This document shows positions 50,555 through 60,082 of a stretch of 64,000 nt of DNA, piece after piece (the first letter of the stretch is position 1; each line of letters begins with the position of its first letter). The stretch is from Chengkuizengella sediminis (GTDB taxonomy: Bacteria > Bacillota > Bacilli > Paenibacillales > KCTC-33759), in NCBI RefSeq assembly GCF_010078385.1, contig NZ_SIJC01000007.1:158758-222757 (forward strand). The letters are read 5' to 3'. Under the pieces are notes generated by a model. It saw only the letters and a list, made by a program, of their open reading frames with translations, did not search any database and had not been told where the DNA came from. A program made the translations under genes and the position numbers.

Positions 50555-52888
50555 ATGAAAAATGTTTTAAAAGGAAGTTTATTATTCATTTTATTCATCT
50601 CTTTATTGTGGTGCTTAATTATAACTTTTCGATATCCTTTTATTGGTATAGAAGTAGAACAAAATGAGCAACATCATTGGCTTGTAAAAACAATTTATGA
50701 TACTGGTGCAAGTGCTAAGTTTGATCTTCAAGTAGGGGATCGAATTTTAAAAGTGAATGATCAAGCTCCAGATCATTTTCCAACTATAATAAAATCTAAT
50801 TCAATAGAACAAGCTCATGAGATCACCGTATTAATTGATGGTTTAGTACAAGAGATTATTTTAGATAAAAATACGATTGTTGTAGATGATGTCACTGCGC
50901 TTTTAGCTGGGTTAATTTGTTTGTCTTTGGCTATTTTGATATATTTAAAGGCTAGCATATCACAATCAGCTCGCATGTTAGCCTATTTTTTTCTTTCCGC
51001 AGCCATTATCTGGTTTAGTTTAGGAGCTTCTATCAGAGCAGACATGATTGGAGGCTATTTAATCACAACCTTTATGATGGTTTTACAAGTAGTATTTTTT
51101 CATTTTTTGTTCGTGTTTTTTAAAGAAAAAGGAAACATAACTCTTTCGAGCAAACTGTTAGATTATTTGTATGCGATTATCATTGTAGTAGCCTTGATTA
51201 GACTTCTAGGATTTATCCCTTCCTTATCTTATATCGCCGTACCTTTTAATGGTATATTCACATTAATATTTTTTACCATTGCTTTTTTGATTAATATCTC
51301 GTTTCTATCGTATGTTTATTTGAAATATTGTAAGGATAAAACGACGCATTTTACATCAATCATTAAAAGTGTGTGGGTTTGTTTGATCGTATCTTTTTCC
51401 CCTTTTATCCTACTATCCATAGTCCCTGAATTATTAACTGGTAGAGTTATTATTGACTTCATTTATTCAAGCTTGTTTTTACTCTTGCTCCCAATATTTT
51501 TTGCATATTTGATTGCATCCAATCAAATATTCGATATCGGTTTAGTTTTGCGTCGGTTTTTATTTTCAATTTTATTAGGTCTCTTACCAAGTGGTTTCTT
51601 TACAGGGTTTTATGCCCTAATATTTTATGATGAAATAGCTGTGAAACCCATATTATTTTTATTTTTATCATCCTTAGTTTTAGTTTCTTGGATTTTATAC
51701 GCAACAGAGTACTATACGACAAAAATGGAAAAGTTTATTTTCCCTAAAAAATATTATTTACAGTCTATGTTAAAGAAGGTTTCCCAAAGACTAGGTTCTA
51801 TTTCAAGTTTTCGAGAATTGAAAGATATGATATTAGTTGATATAACTGGAACATTAGAAGTTTTTGGTGGTGCTATTCTATTTAAATATAAAGATGAAAA
51901 GATTGAAATGGTTTATGAAGGAGAAATAAATATTAACGAAATTGAAAAGTTGTTGCATTCACCTGCACTTTTTGAGCATTCTTCATATACATGTTTAGAA
52001 ATAAACCATCATGAAGAATATACAAGTTATTTAATTCTGACAAGGAAGAAAAACAATACATTGCTAGGTAAAGAAGAAATTCAGTGGTTAAAATTGATTA
52101 CCACTTATCTAGCTGTTAGTTTGGAGAATATTCATTTAATACGTAAATTAACGCAAAAATTAGAGAAATTCGCCTTTAACCTTCCAACAAACCAGGAGGC
52201 TAAAGAAATTCAATGGTTCCGTAAAATTATGTTTGAGTTACAAGAGGAAGAAAGGGTACGGATTGCTTCCGACCTTCACGATACAACCATGCAGGATTTA
52301 TTTTTTCTGAAAAGAAGATTTGTTTCTATAGCTGAGAAATATGTGATGAGTTTAGAGGATCAGAAACAGTTGGATAGTATGATTGAATTTATAGAGATGA
52401 TCAATGTGAATCTACGTCAAAGCTGTTTTGAATTAAGTCCTTACTTATTAAAAGATATTGGTCTTATTAAAACAATACAAACGATGCTGGACAAGGAAGA
52501 ATACAATTGTGAATTTGAGTTATTCTTTTTCGCGGAGTCTAATTCGATTGAAGAGTCAACAGATTTACAAACCAAAACACATATTTTTAGAATCATTCAG
52601 GAGCTATTAAACAATGCAAAAAAACATTCTAAGGCTTCCATAGTAACCTTTAGTTTAAGTGTTATAGATCATTTTATAAACTTGAAGTATGAGGATGACG
52701 GAGTTGGAATAGAAAGTCATTTTAAAACTGGAAAGGACTTGGAGTATGGGGAATCAAATGGTATAGGTATGGAACAAATGAAGGGGCGGGTGATGTTACT
52801 TAGAGGAACATTGGAAATAGATACTTCAGCTGATTATGGAGTGACAATAAATATTCATATACCAATGAAAGAGGTTATTATGAACTAG
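50555..52888 (+). CDS. ComP-like sensor histidine kinase with PDZ domain
   Basis: 777 residues. Helix 1 (about 8-27) is followed by an extracellular PDZ-like domain (TIYDTGASAKFDLQVGDRIL, VNDQAPDHF), then about seven more membrane helices (110-390). The cytoplasmic part has a GAF-like linker, a HisKA_3 box ASDLHDTTMQDL with phospho-acceptor His575 and an ATPase domain (QELLNNAKKHSKA, DDGVGI, GIGMEQMKGR). This is the layout of ComP, the pheromone sensor. No LuxR-type response regulator, comQ or comX is next to it, so it is an orphan here. ATG 50555 has only a weak GGGGA site. Confidence 0.88.
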   Translation: MKNVLKGSLLFILFISLLWCLIITFRYPFIGIEVEQNEQHHWLVKTIYDTGASAKFDLQVGDRILKVNDQAPDHFPTIIKSNSIEQAHEITVLIDGLVQEIILDKNTIVVDDVTALLAGLICLSLAILIYLKASISQSARMLAYFFLSAAIIWFSLGASIRADMIGGYLITTFMMVLQVVFFHFLFVFFKEKGNITLSSKLLDYLYAIIIVVALIRLLGFIPSLSYIAVPFNGIFTLIFFTIAFLINISFLSYVYLKYCKDKTTHFTSIIKSVWVCLIVSFSPFILLSIVPELLTGRVIIDFIYSSLFLLLLPIFFAYLIASNQIFDIGLVLRRFLFSILLGLLPSGFFTGFYALIFYDEIAVKPILFLFLSSLVLVSWILYATEYYTTKMEKFIFPKKYYLQSMLKKVSQRLGSISSFRELKDMILVDITGTLEVFGGAILFKYKDEKIEMVYEGEININEIEKLLHSPALFEHSSYTCLEINHHEEYTSYLILTRKKNNTLLGKEEIQWLKLITTYLAVSLENIHLIRKLTQKLEKFAFNLPTNQEAKEIQWFRKIMFELQEEERVRIASDLHDTTMQDLFFLKRRFVSIAEKYVMSLEDQKQLDSMIEFIEMINVNLRQSCFELSPYLLKDIGLIKTIQTMLDKEEYNCEFELFFFAESNSIEESTDLQTKTHIFRIIQELLNNAKKHSKASIVTFSLSVIDHFINLKYEDDGVGIESHFKTGKDLEYGESNGIGMEQMKGRVMLLRGTLEIDTSADYGVTINIHIPMKEVIMN

Positions 52889-52913
52889 AAAAATAACCCT
52901 CCCACACACAGGA

Positions 52914-52942
52914 TTGAGTTAAAAAAACAAGTAAGCTATAAT
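52914..52942 (+). promoter_or_regulatory. SigA promoter of gatCAB
   Basis: TTGAGT (52914-52919), 17 bases, TATAAT (52937-52942), about 70 bases before gatC. Confidence 0.8.
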
Positions 52943-53010
52943 GATGTAATGACTTAAAGTATTTTATACTACTACTAAGGATGTAGTGGTTTAGGGATAG
53001 GGGGATTAAT

Positions 53011-53298
53011 ATGAGCATATCCATCAAAGATGTGGATCACGTGGCTAAATTAGCTCGTCTTGAATTAAATGATGAAGAAAAGGATCAATTTACAAAACAA
53101 TTAAATGCCATATTACAGTATGCAGAAAAACTGAATGAATTAGATACGGAGAACATTCAACCTACAACACATGTATTGGAACTTACGAATGTGATGCGTG
53201 AGGATGTGACACGTGAATCTTTACCACTCAAAAAAGTATTTCACAATGCTCCTGAAGAAGAAAATGGTCAAATTAAAGTGCCTGCAGTACTCGAATAA
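53011..53298 (+). CDS. gatC: Asp/Glu-tRNA amidotransferase subunit C
   Basis: 95 residues with the standard GatC pattern: [40 protein letters not shown] and a C-terminal [20 protein letters not shown]. It wraps around GatA and stabilises the GatCAB complex, which converts Glu-tRNA(Gln) and Asp-tRNA(Asn) to the amides. It is the first gene of gatCAB behind a good SigA promoter. ATG 53011 follows AGGGGG. Confidence 0.97.
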   Translation: MSISIKDVDHVAKLARLELNDEEKDQFTKQLNAILQYAEKLNELDTENIQPTTHVLELTNVMREDVTRESLPLKKVFHNAPEEENGQIKVPAVLE

Positions 53299-53339
53299 AA
53301 CATATAAACAAAAGGTTCATTTTGGAAGGAGGCTTTACT

Positions 53340-54797
53340 GTGTCTTTATTTCATAATCGGTTAAAAGACATACATAATCAACTAGTTAATAAACAATTAA
53401 AAGTATCAGAATTAGTGAATGAATCGTTTGATCGAATTCAAAAGGTAGATTCAAAGGTGAAAGCTTTTTTAACATTAGATGAAGAGAATGCAAGAACATC
53501 TGCTGCAAAATTGGACGAGCTTTTAGAACATAGGAGCGAAAGAGGTTTATTATTTGGTTTACCTGCGGGTATTAAAGATAATATTGTTACAGAAGGGTTA
53601 AGAACGACTTGTGCTAGTCAATTTTTATCAAATTTTGATCCTATCTACGATGCTACAGTAATGAAAAAGTTAAAAGCAGCTCAATCCGTTACGATTGGAA
53701 AAATAAATATGGATGAATTTGCTATGGGGGGCTCCAACGAAAATTCAAGCTTCCATCCTACTCATAATCCATGGAATACGGAGTATGTACCAGGAGGCTC
53801 TAGCGGTGGATCGGCAGCAGCGGTTGCAGCGGACGAGGTTTATTTTGCACTAGGATCAGATACAGGGGGTTCCATTAGACAGCCAGCAGCTTATTGCGGG
53901 GTAGTTGGTTTAAAACCAACTTACGGTTTAGTTTCCCGTTTTGGACTTGTTGCTTTTGCTTCTTCATTAGATCAAATTGGTCCAATTACTAAAAATGTAG
54001 AGGATAATGCATACGTTTTACAAACAATAGCTGGATACGACGTTATGGATTCGACTTCAGCCAATGTGGATATTCCTGATTATCTTAGTGCGTTGACAGG
54101 GGACATCAAAGGTTTAAAAATTGGCGTACCTAAGGAGTATTTGGGTGAAGGTATCGATCCAAAAGTAAAGGAATCAATTATTAAAGCTTTAAATGTTCTT
54201 GAAGGTTTAGGTGCCGAATGGGAAGAAGTTTCACTTCCACATACAGAATATGCAGTAGCAACCTATTATTTACTTGCATCTTCTGAAGCTTCTTCAAATC
54301 TGGCAAGATTTGATGGTGTACGTTATGGTGAGAGAACAGAGAATCCAGACAATTTATTAGATGTATATTTGAAATCACGCAGTGAAGGATTTGGTCAAGA
54401 AGTAAAACGTAGAATCATGCTTGGGACTTATTCATTAAGTTCTGGATATTATGATGCTTATTATTTAAAAGCTCAAAAAGTTCGTACATTAATTAAACAA
54501 GATTTTGATAAAGTATTTGAAAAATTTGATGTTGTCATTGGTCCTACTGCCCCAACGACAGCATTTAAATTAGGATCACAAATCGATGATCCATTAACGA
54601 TGTATTTAAATGATATTTGTACAATACCAGTTAGTTTGGCGGGTGTTCCTGCAATCAGTGTACCATGTGGTTTTGCAGATGGTTTACCTGTTGGATTACA
54701 AATTATTGGGAAAGCTTTTGATGAATCTACCGTATTGCGGGTTGCACATGCATACGAGCAGAGTACAGAATTTCATCAAAAGCGACCACAGCTTTAG
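53340..54797 (+). CDS. gatA: Asp/Glu-tRNA amidotransferase subunit A
   Basis: 485-residue amidase with the Ser-cisSer-Lys triad: GIKDNI (Lys), [14 protein letters not shown] and [14 protein letters not shown] (the two Ser). It releases ammonia from glutamine for the transamidation. GTG 53340 is the start: AAGGAGG lies 9 bases upstream and the protein begins [14 protein letters not shown] as in other GatA; an in-frame codon at 53322 is too far upstream. It lies 41 bases after gatC. Confidence 0.97.
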   Translation: MSLFHNRLKDIHNQLVNKQLKVSELVNESFDRIQKVDSKVKAFLTLDEENARTSAAKLDELLEHRSERGLLFGLPAGIKDNIVTEGLRTTCASQFLSNFDPIYDATVMKKLKAAQSVTIGKINMDEFAMGGSNENSSFHPTHNPWNTEYVPGGSSGGSAAAVAADEVYFALGSDTGGSIRQPAAYCGVVGLKPTYGLVSRFGLVAFASSLDQIGPITKNVEDNAYVLQTIAGYDVMDSTSANVDIPDYLSALTGDIKGLKIGVPKEYLGEGIDPKVKESIIKALNVLEGLGAEWEEVSLPHTEYAVATYYLLASSEASSNLARFDGVRYGERTENPDNLLDVYLKSRSEGFGQEVKRRIMLGTYSLSSGYYDAYYLKAQKVRTLIKQDFDKVFEKFDVVIGPTAPTTAFKLGSQIDDPLTMYLNDICTIPVSLAGVPAISVPCGFADGLPVGLQIIGKAFDESTVLRVAHAYEQSTEFHQKRPQL

Positions 54798-54812
54798 GAA
54801 GGAGGAAATGAA

Positions 54813-56249
54813 ATGTCTGAACCAAAATTCGAAACCGTAGTTGGATTAGAGGTCCACGTAGAATTGCATACAAATTCCAAGATCTTTTGCGGATGTTCCA
54901 CTGAATTTGGAGCTCCTCCAAACTCACATACATGCCCAATTTGTTTAGGTTACCCCGGGGTATTGCCAGTTTTAAATAAAAAAGCAGTTGAGTTTGCAAT
55001 GAAAGCAGCGATGGCTCTAAATTGTGAAATTGCAACAGAAAGTAAATTTGATCGAAAAAATTATTTTTATCCTGATTCCCCAAAAGCGTATCAAATTTCT
55101 CAGTTTGATAAGCCGATTGGTGAAAATGGTTGGATTGATATTGAAATAGATGGGCAAACCAAAAGAATTGGAATCACTAGACTTCATTTGGAAGAGGATG
55201 CAGGTAAATTAACACATGTTGATGGTGGTTACGCATCATTGGTAGATTTTAATCGTGTAGGTACTCCACTTGTTGAAATTGTATCAGAACCAGACCTTCG
55301 TTCTCCTGAAGAAGCTAGACTTTATTTAGAAAAATTAAAAGCGATTATTCAATATTGTGATGTATCTGATGTGAAAATGGAGCAGGGCTCCTTACGTTGT
55401 GATGCGAATATAAGTCTTCGTCCTTTTGGACAAGAAGAATTTGGTACTAGAGCGGAATTGAAAAATATGAATTCATTTAGTGGTGTCAAAAAAGGATTAG
55501 AATACGAGGAATGGCGTCAAGCAGATGTGATCACCAGTGGCGAAGCGGTAGTACAAGAAACGAGACGTTGGGATGAGTCTAAGGGTAAAACCTTCTCGAT
55601 GCGTGGAAAAGAAGAATCTCATGATTATCGATATTTTCCAGATCCTGATCTCGTGCAGATGTACATTGATGATGAATGGAAAGAACGTGTAAGAGCTTCA
55701 ATTCCTGAATTGCCCGATTCACGTAAAAAAAGATATACTGAGCAATTTGATTTACCGAGTTATGATGCAGAGGTCATGACTTCTTCAAAACATTTAGCTG
55801 ACTTCTTTGAAGAAAGTATACAGTATACAAGGGATGCAAAATCAGTATCAAATTGGATGATGGGTGATTTGTTAGGGTATTTAAATGCTAATAATTTAGA
55901 ATTACCTGACGTAAAAGTGACTGGTAAAGGATTAGGGGAAATGATCGGTTTAATTGAAAAAGGAACGATTAGCTCCAAAATAGCCAAACAAGTATTCAAA
56001 GATATGATTGAATCTGGCAAAGCGCCTCAAACGATTGTTGAGGAAAAAGGTTTAGTACAGATCAGTGATGAAGGAGCAATTAAATCCATCATTGAGCAAA
56101 TCATTGAAAAAAATCCTCAATCTGTTTCTGATTACAAAGCAGGGAAACAAAAGGCGATTGGTTTCCTAGTAGGACAAGTCATGAAAGAAACCAAGGGGAA
56201 AGCGAACCCTGGATTAGTGAACAAACTTATTAAAGAAAGTCTAGATTAA
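54813..56249 (+). CDS. gatB: Asp/Glu-tRNA amidotransferase subunit B
   Basis: 478 residues: GatB/GatE catalytic domain with [35 protein letters not shown] (zinc cysteines) and [19 protein letters not shown], and the C-terminal YqeY-like tRNA-binding domain ([38 protein letters not shown]). It phosphorylates the misacylated tRNA and performs the amidation. It starts 15 bases after gatA with GGAAGGAGG and ends at a strong terminator. Confidence 0.97.
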   Translation: MSEPKFETVVGLEVHVELHTNSKIFCGCSTEFGAPPNSHTCPICLGYPGVLPVLNKKAVEFAMKAAMALNCEIATESKFDRKNYFYPDSPKAYQISQFDKPIGENGWIDIEIDGQTKRIGITRLHLEEDAGKLTHVDGGYASLVDFNRVGTPLVEIVSEPDLRSPEEARLYLEKLKAIIQYCDVSDVKMEQGSLRCDANISLRPFGQEEFGTRAELKNMNSFSGVKKGLEYEEWRQADVITSGEAVVQETRRWDESKGKTFSMRGKEESHDYRYFPDPDLVQMYIDDEWKERVRASIPELPDSRKKRYTEQFDLPSYDAEVMTSSKHLADFFEESIQYTRDAKSVSNWMMGDLLGYLNANNLELPDVKVTGKGLGEMIGLIEKGTISSKIAKQVFKDMIESGKAPQTIVEEKGLVQISDEGAIKSIIEQIIEKNPQSVSDYKAGKQKAIGFLVGQVMKETKGKANPGLVNKLIKESLD

Positions 56250-56275
56250 TCCCACAAAGTAAAGTACAGAAAAGC

Positions 56276-56316
56276 AAAAAACCGCTAGTTCCTAATGAAA
56301 GGAGAAGCGGTTTTTT
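56276..56316 (+). terminator. Terminator of gatCAB
   Basis: AAAAAACCGCT (56276-56286) pairs with AGCGGTTTTTT (56306-56316). Confidence 0.85.
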
Positions 56317-56464
56317 GTTTTGGAGTGGAATTGAAATTTTTGACAAGTGACAATTGAAAACTTAACAGTACAAAACTTAAACAACATAATATATTAAATA
56401 CCAAGTGATAAATCTTATGTTGTTTATATAATGTATGAAACTCATAAACAAAGTGTGAAAAAAC

Positions 56465-56773
56465 TTACTCTACGTCTAAACCTTCAATTAATTCCTTAAC
56501 GTCATCAAGTTTAAAGTCAAGTAGAATTTGCTTTTGAATGACTCGTTTTAAGGTATCTGCAACATTGGTATTTACATAAATTAAGTTTGTAATATCAGAG
56601 TGGTCACTTTGTTTAAAATTGTCAACAACAGCTTGGATTTTTTCACCCTCGGCATTAATGATATGAGATAGACCTATTTCCTCCATAGCGATAGAAGTTA
56701 ATAACAAATCAATCGCTTTTTCACGATCTATAGTGATTTTGGGATCAAAATTTGGAACTTTAGGTAAAGTCAA
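56465..56773 (-). CDS. Short protein resembling exosporium/collagen-like leader domains
   Basis: 102 residues. The first half, LPKVPNFDPKITIDREKAID and LLTSIAMEEIGLSHIINAEG, matches my memory of the N-terminal leader found on many spore-surface and collagen-like proteins of Bacillales. Here no collagen repeats follow, only a second helical part (NVADTLKRVIQKQILLDFKL). It could be a free-standing spore-surface or assembly protein. ATG 56773 follows AGGAGG. The assignment rests on memory of similar leaders, so it is moderate at best. Confidence 0.6.
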   Translation of the reverse strand: MTLPKVPNFDPKITIDREKAIDLLLTSIAMEEIGLSHIINAEGEKIQAVVDNFKQSDHSDITNLIYVNTNVADTLKRVIQKQILLDFKLDDVKELIEGLDVE

Positions 56774-56855
56774 TTTTATTCCTCCTTCATTTAGCGATAA
56801 TTTATGGTATGTAGTAATTTAGGCATTGTGCCTGTATTTAAATTGTGAATTCAGT

Positions 56856-57016
56856 CTAAAATGATAAGATGAAAATCCCGAAACATGCGGCATTAAAAGA
56901 AATGTGATGGTAGCACTAGCGATTAACCCTTGCATGATTCCTTTGTTTTTATTCGAAAAATAAGCAATGGCAGGTAGCATATAAAATAGTTGTGAAATAC
57001 CTAATAAATAAACGAT
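56856..57016 (-). pseudogene. Frameshifted fragment of a small membrane protein (YesK-like)
   Basis: On the minus strand the frame reads IVYLLGISQLFYMLPAIAYF, then GIMQGLIASATITFLL, after which the frame shifts: the other frame continues NAACFGIFILSF and stops at 56856. The composite looks like a short three-helix membrane protein. There is no start codon, since a stop precedes the first codon. Loss of the 5' end plus a frameshift indicates a dead gene. The family name is a guess. Confidence 0.55.
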
Positions 57017-57083
57017 CTATAAGTACTATTTTTCACTAGTACCTATTCGGGTTATTGAAAATATTTTTATTTTTTTAAAATTT

Positions 57084-57110
57084 TGAAGTGGAGCCGAAAA
57101 AAAATACGTC
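57084..57110 (+). promoter_or_regulatory. Possible ECF-type promoter of the sigma operon
   Basis: TGAAGT (57084-57089), 17 bases, CGTC (57107-57110), similar to the TGAAAC...CGTC pattern used by ECF sigma factors. Its place 80 bases before an ECF gene suggests autoregulation. Confidence 0.45.
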
Positions 57111-57190
57111 TAAGTATATAATTAAGGAAAAAGAGAAACTGTATTTTAAAAATTCATCAGTTAAATGAAATGGAATAAGGTGGTGAGGCG

Positions 57191-57787
57191 ATGGATCAAC
57201 TAACAGATGAACAGCTTGTAAAACAAATTCAAAGGGGTAAAAATGAAGCTTATCGTTTGTTGGTGGAAAGGCATAAAAATTATATTTTTACGCTTATATT
57301 TCAAATGATTGGACATCGTGAAACCGCTGAAGATTTATCTCAAGAAGTGTTTATTAAGTTATTTAGAACACTTTCTTCTTTCCAAGGAAGTTCAAAATTT
57401 AAAACTTGGTTATATCGTTTAACTGTGAACCTTGTAATAGATCATCGCAGGTCTCAAAAAAGAAAGTCAGTTGTTGCTTGGCTGGATGAAACTAAGGATA
57501 AATTATTAACAGATTCTAATGAAGAACCAGAAACAAAAACGATAATCAAAGAAAAACAGGAAATGGTACATCAACTTATTAACGAGCTACCCGATAAATA
57601 CCGCATTATTATTTATTTACATCATTTGAAGGAGTTTTCTTGTTCTGAGATAGCTGAAATTATGCAACTCCCAATAAAAACAGTAGAAACTCGATTGTAT
57701 AGAGGTAAAAAAAGATTAAGGCAAAAGTGGATGGAGGTGGATAGTCATGTTCAGGAAAACTCAAAAGTCCAATCAAGAACAGTTTGA
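57191..57787 (+). CDS. ECF-type RNA polymerase sigma factor
   Basis: 198 residues. Sigma region 2 (YRLLVERHKNYIFTLIFQMI, AEDLSQEVFIKLFRTL, KFKTWLYRLTVNLVIDHRRS) and region 4 (LPDKYRIIIYLHHLKEFSCS, EIAEIMQLPIKTVETRLYRG) with no region 3, as in SigW-like ECF factors. It directs RNA polymerase to envelope-stress promoters. Its last 41 bases overlap the next gene, a membrane protein in the place of an anti-sigma factor, and two further envelope genes follow in the same operon. Confidence 0.94.
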   Translation: MDQLTDEQLVKQIQRGKNEAYRLLVERHKNYIFTLIFQMIGHRETAEDLSQEVFIKLFRTLSSFQGSSKFKTWLYRLTVNLVIDHRRSQKRKSVVAWLDETKDKLLTDSNEEPETKTIIKEKQEMVHQLINELPDKYRIIIYLHHLKEFSCSEIAEIMQLPIKTVETRLYRGKKRLRQKWMEVDSHVQENSKVQSRTV

Positions 57788-58118
57788 AGATTTAGAGCAA
57801 CAATTGAATTCATTACCCATATTTGAAACATCTCCAAGTTTCATAGATGATGTTATGCTTCATACGAAAGAGATGGGTTCAAAAAAGAAAGTAAATATCC
57901 ACAAACAATTTAAACAAAGAAATGAAGCCATTCATATTATTATCGCAAGTGCGGCGACTTACTTTTTTATTTCCGAGGGAATATTTTCTACATTTATACA
58001 GATGAATCCTGAACAATTTAGTATGGAAGTACATGATACAGTAAATGGTGCCATCACATATGGTTCTGAATTTTTTAATATGATTTCTACAAAAATTTCA
58101 CAGATAGTCAATCAATAA
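57747..58118 (+). CDS. Probable anti-sigma factor (single-pass membrane protein)
   Basis: 123 residues. A charged cytoplasmic part (about 1-60, QEQFEDLEQQLNSLPIFETS) is followed by one membrane helix (65-85, AIHIIIASAATYFFISEGIF) and a short outside tail. No zinc-binding HxxxCxxC is present, so it is not a ZAS-type anti-sigma factor. The 41-base overlap with the sigma gene and the topology support an anti-sigma role. ATG 57747 has a GGAGGTGG site. Confidence 0.7.
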   Translation: MFRKTQKSNQEQFEDLEQQLNSLPIFETSPSFIDDVMLHTKEMGSKKKVNIHKQFKQRNEAIHIIIASAATYFFISEGIFSTFIQMNPEQFSMEVHDTVNGAITYGSEFFNMISTKISQIVNQ

Positions 58119-58136
58119 ATTTAAGGAGGGTTAAGT

Positions 58137-58733
58137 ATGGAAAAACATGAATTACCTGGGGATACTCAGCCACAACAGGAAAAGATGGACGATTTTATCG
58201 AGCAAAGAATACATCAGCATAAACAACAAATGAATTCAGACTCTATTCCTTTCCAAACTACGAAATATAAAAATAAATTTGTAACGGGGTTATTAGCATT
58301 TTTATTACCAGGGATGGGGCATTTTTATTTAGGTTTAATGCAAAGAGGGGTTATGTTTATGCTGCTTTTAGCCATAGACATCGTATTCATTGTTTCACTA
58401 GGTATGAATTTTGAGGATTCAAATGTTCCTTTGATTGTGTTACTATCTTTTGTTATTCCAGTTATATATTTTTATAATATATTTGATGCTTTGCAAACAG
58501 CAGATATGATTAATTCACAAGGTGCTTCAAAGGATACAAATGTGAATGTAAGAGACGGAAAGACATTTGGTTATATGTTAATAGCAGCTGGTACACTACT
58601 TTTTATTATCAGCAATAAACCATCTTGGTTGAGTATTGTGTTTGATTTTTTCGGTTCCTATTTAGGTGGTATTGCTTTAATTCTGGCAGGAGGACTATTG
58701 CTTTTTAGTGAATTGAAGAAAAAAAATCAATAA
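58137..58733 (+). CDS. TM2-domain membrane protein
   Basis: 198 residues. A hydrophilic start of about 45 residues precedes a TM2-type hairpin (FVTGLLAFLLPGMGHFYLGL, QRGVMFMLLLAIDIVFIVSL), then two more hydrophobic segments (about 143-160 and 170-192). TM2 proteins are common in envelope-stress operons, and their function is unclear. It starts 18 bases after the anti-sigma gene with AAGGAGGG and is part of the sigma operon. Confidence 0.82.
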   Translation: MEKHELPGDTQPQQEKMDDFIEQRIHQHKQQMNSDSIPFQTTKYKNKFVTGLLAFLLPGMGHFYLGLMQRGVMFMLLLAIDIVFIVSLGMNFEDSNVPLIVLLSFVIPVIYFYNIFDALQTADMINSQGASKDTNVNVRDGKTFGYMLIAAGTLLFIISNKPSWLSIVFDFFGSYLGGIALILAGGLLLFSELKKKNQ

Positions 58734-58754
58734 TGAGGTGGAGAGTGAATTTTT

Positions 58755-59996
58755 ATGATAAAGGTGGGTAGATATACAGCAGCCTTGTTGTTAGTACTTG
58801 TTGGGGCAGCATTGCTCATGGATCAAACAAGAGATACGACATATGTGGAAGAGATAATACAATGGTGGCCATTTATTATCATTTCTTTTGGAATAGAATA
58901 CTTATTATTTCAATTGAAAAATAATAATGATAGAGATGTCAAAATAGATATAAAGTCTGTTATATTAAGTTTAATTATTGTGTTGGCCCTTTCTGGATTA
59001 ACTTCAGGTTTTCCTGTATCTGTATTAAATCAATTGGAATGGGTTAATTATCGTTCTGCTACTGAAAATGATATGAAATTTGAAAAAGAAGCTGAAATGA
59101 TATCTTTTTCCGAAAATACAAATAAATTATATATTGAAAATTTAAATGGAAAGATTGATATAAAACCTACTGATCAACAAGATTTCAAATTTGAAACAAC
59201 GATATACGTCTCTAAAATGGATCAAGAAAATGCAAAAAAGATAGTAAATGAGTCCAAACTTGAGTGGAGTGAAGGGAATACTTTACAAGTATTTGCAAAG
59301 GGAAAAGAGTATTATAAATTTGGACTGAAATATAAACCTAAAATTAACTTAGTTATACATGTACCAGAATCAAGAGCAATTGATATTCAATTAAAAATGA
59401 AAAATGGTTCTTCTATAGTTACTGATGTTTCAGTACTTAATTATTTAGAAGTGGATACAACAAATGGAGACATTCATATTACTAACATAGATGGCAAGGT
59501 AATCGCTAATACTACAAATGGGAATATTGAGGTTTATTCCATAGGTGGTAATACAGTGCTTGATACAACAAATGGAAATGTTTTTGCTAAGGATATTGTT
59601 GGAAACTTCAGTGCTGATACTACAAATGGTAAAATAGAGGGAGAAATGATTGATGGAAAGGTTGAGGCTGATACAACAAATGGATCAATAACATTGGTTG
59701 AAGTATACGATGAAGTGACAGCGGATACAACAAATGGCGGAATTAAAGTGAAGTCTCAAGTTGTTGATGGAAGCTGGTATTTAGATACTACAAATCAAAG
59801 TATAGAGGTCATATTACCTGAAAATGAAGATTTTACTTTTAGAGCGGAGTCGAATGCAGGAGGGTTTTCTAGTGATTTTCCTTTTTATATCGATAAGAAG
59901 CTTATGGGAGGAATAGTTGGCACTGGTGAACATAAAATAGCTGCATATACTTCCAATGGTTCAGTTATTGTGAAAAAGTGGGATCTAGAGCTTTAA
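58755..59996 (+). CDS. DUF4097/LiaF-like membrane protein with TTNG repeats
   Basis: 413 residues. Two to three N-terminal helices (about 7-25, 33-50 and 68-90) precede a beta-solenoid domain (115-410) built of units of about 19-20 residues, each closing with DTTNG or NTTNG (seven or so copies). This is the DUF4097/LiaF C-domain type found in LiaIFSR and related cell-wall-stress operons, where LiaF restrains the sensor kinase. Here it is the last gene of an ECF sigma operon, so it may sense or shield envelope damage. Confidence 0.85.
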   Translation: MIKVGRYTAALLLVLVGAALLMDQTRDTTYVEEIIQWWPFIIISFGIEYLLFQLKNNNDRDVKIDIKSVILSLIIVLALSGLTSGFPVSVLNQLEWVNYRSATENDMKFEKEAEMISFSENTNKLYIENLNGKIDIKPTDQQDFKFETTIYVSKMDQENAKKIVNESKLEWSEGNTLQVFAKGKEYYKFGLKYKPKINLVIHVPESRAIDIQLKMKNGSSIVTDVSVLNYLEVDTTNGDIHITNIDGKVIANTTNGNIEVYSIGGNTVLDTTNGNVFAKDIVGNFSADTTNGKIEGEMIDGKVEADTTNGSITLVEVYDEVTADTTNGGIKVKSQVVDGSWYLDTTNQSIEVILPENEDFTFRAESNAGGFSSDFPFYIDKKLMGGIVGTGEHKIAAYTSNGSVIVKKWDLEL

Positions 59997-60009
59997 AATA
60001 TCTCAAACG

Positions 60010-60050
60010 TTGACAAAAAGTTAACATCAAACGTATTATAGATATAATAA
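60010..60050 (+). promoter_or_regulatory. perR promoter with overlapping Per box
   Basis: TTGACA (60010-60015) and TATTAT (60034-60039) are 18 bases apart. TTATAGATATAATAA (60036-60050) matches 12 of 15 positions of the Per box TTATAATTATTATAA and covers the -10, so PerR should repress its own gene. Confidence 0.7.
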
Positions 60051-60082
60051 CTTATGATCAAATAGAAAGGCGGTAAGGGATT

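Noticed and set aside
50428..50667. Small plus-strand frame before the ComP-like kinase as a ComX pheromone gene
   Set aside because: It overlaps the kinase start, has no ribosome site and does not end in the short Trp-containing tail of ComX.
59450..59800. Repeated GATACAACAAATGG-like DNA
   Set aside because: Codes for the TTNG turns of the DUF4097 solenoid; protein-level repeat only.
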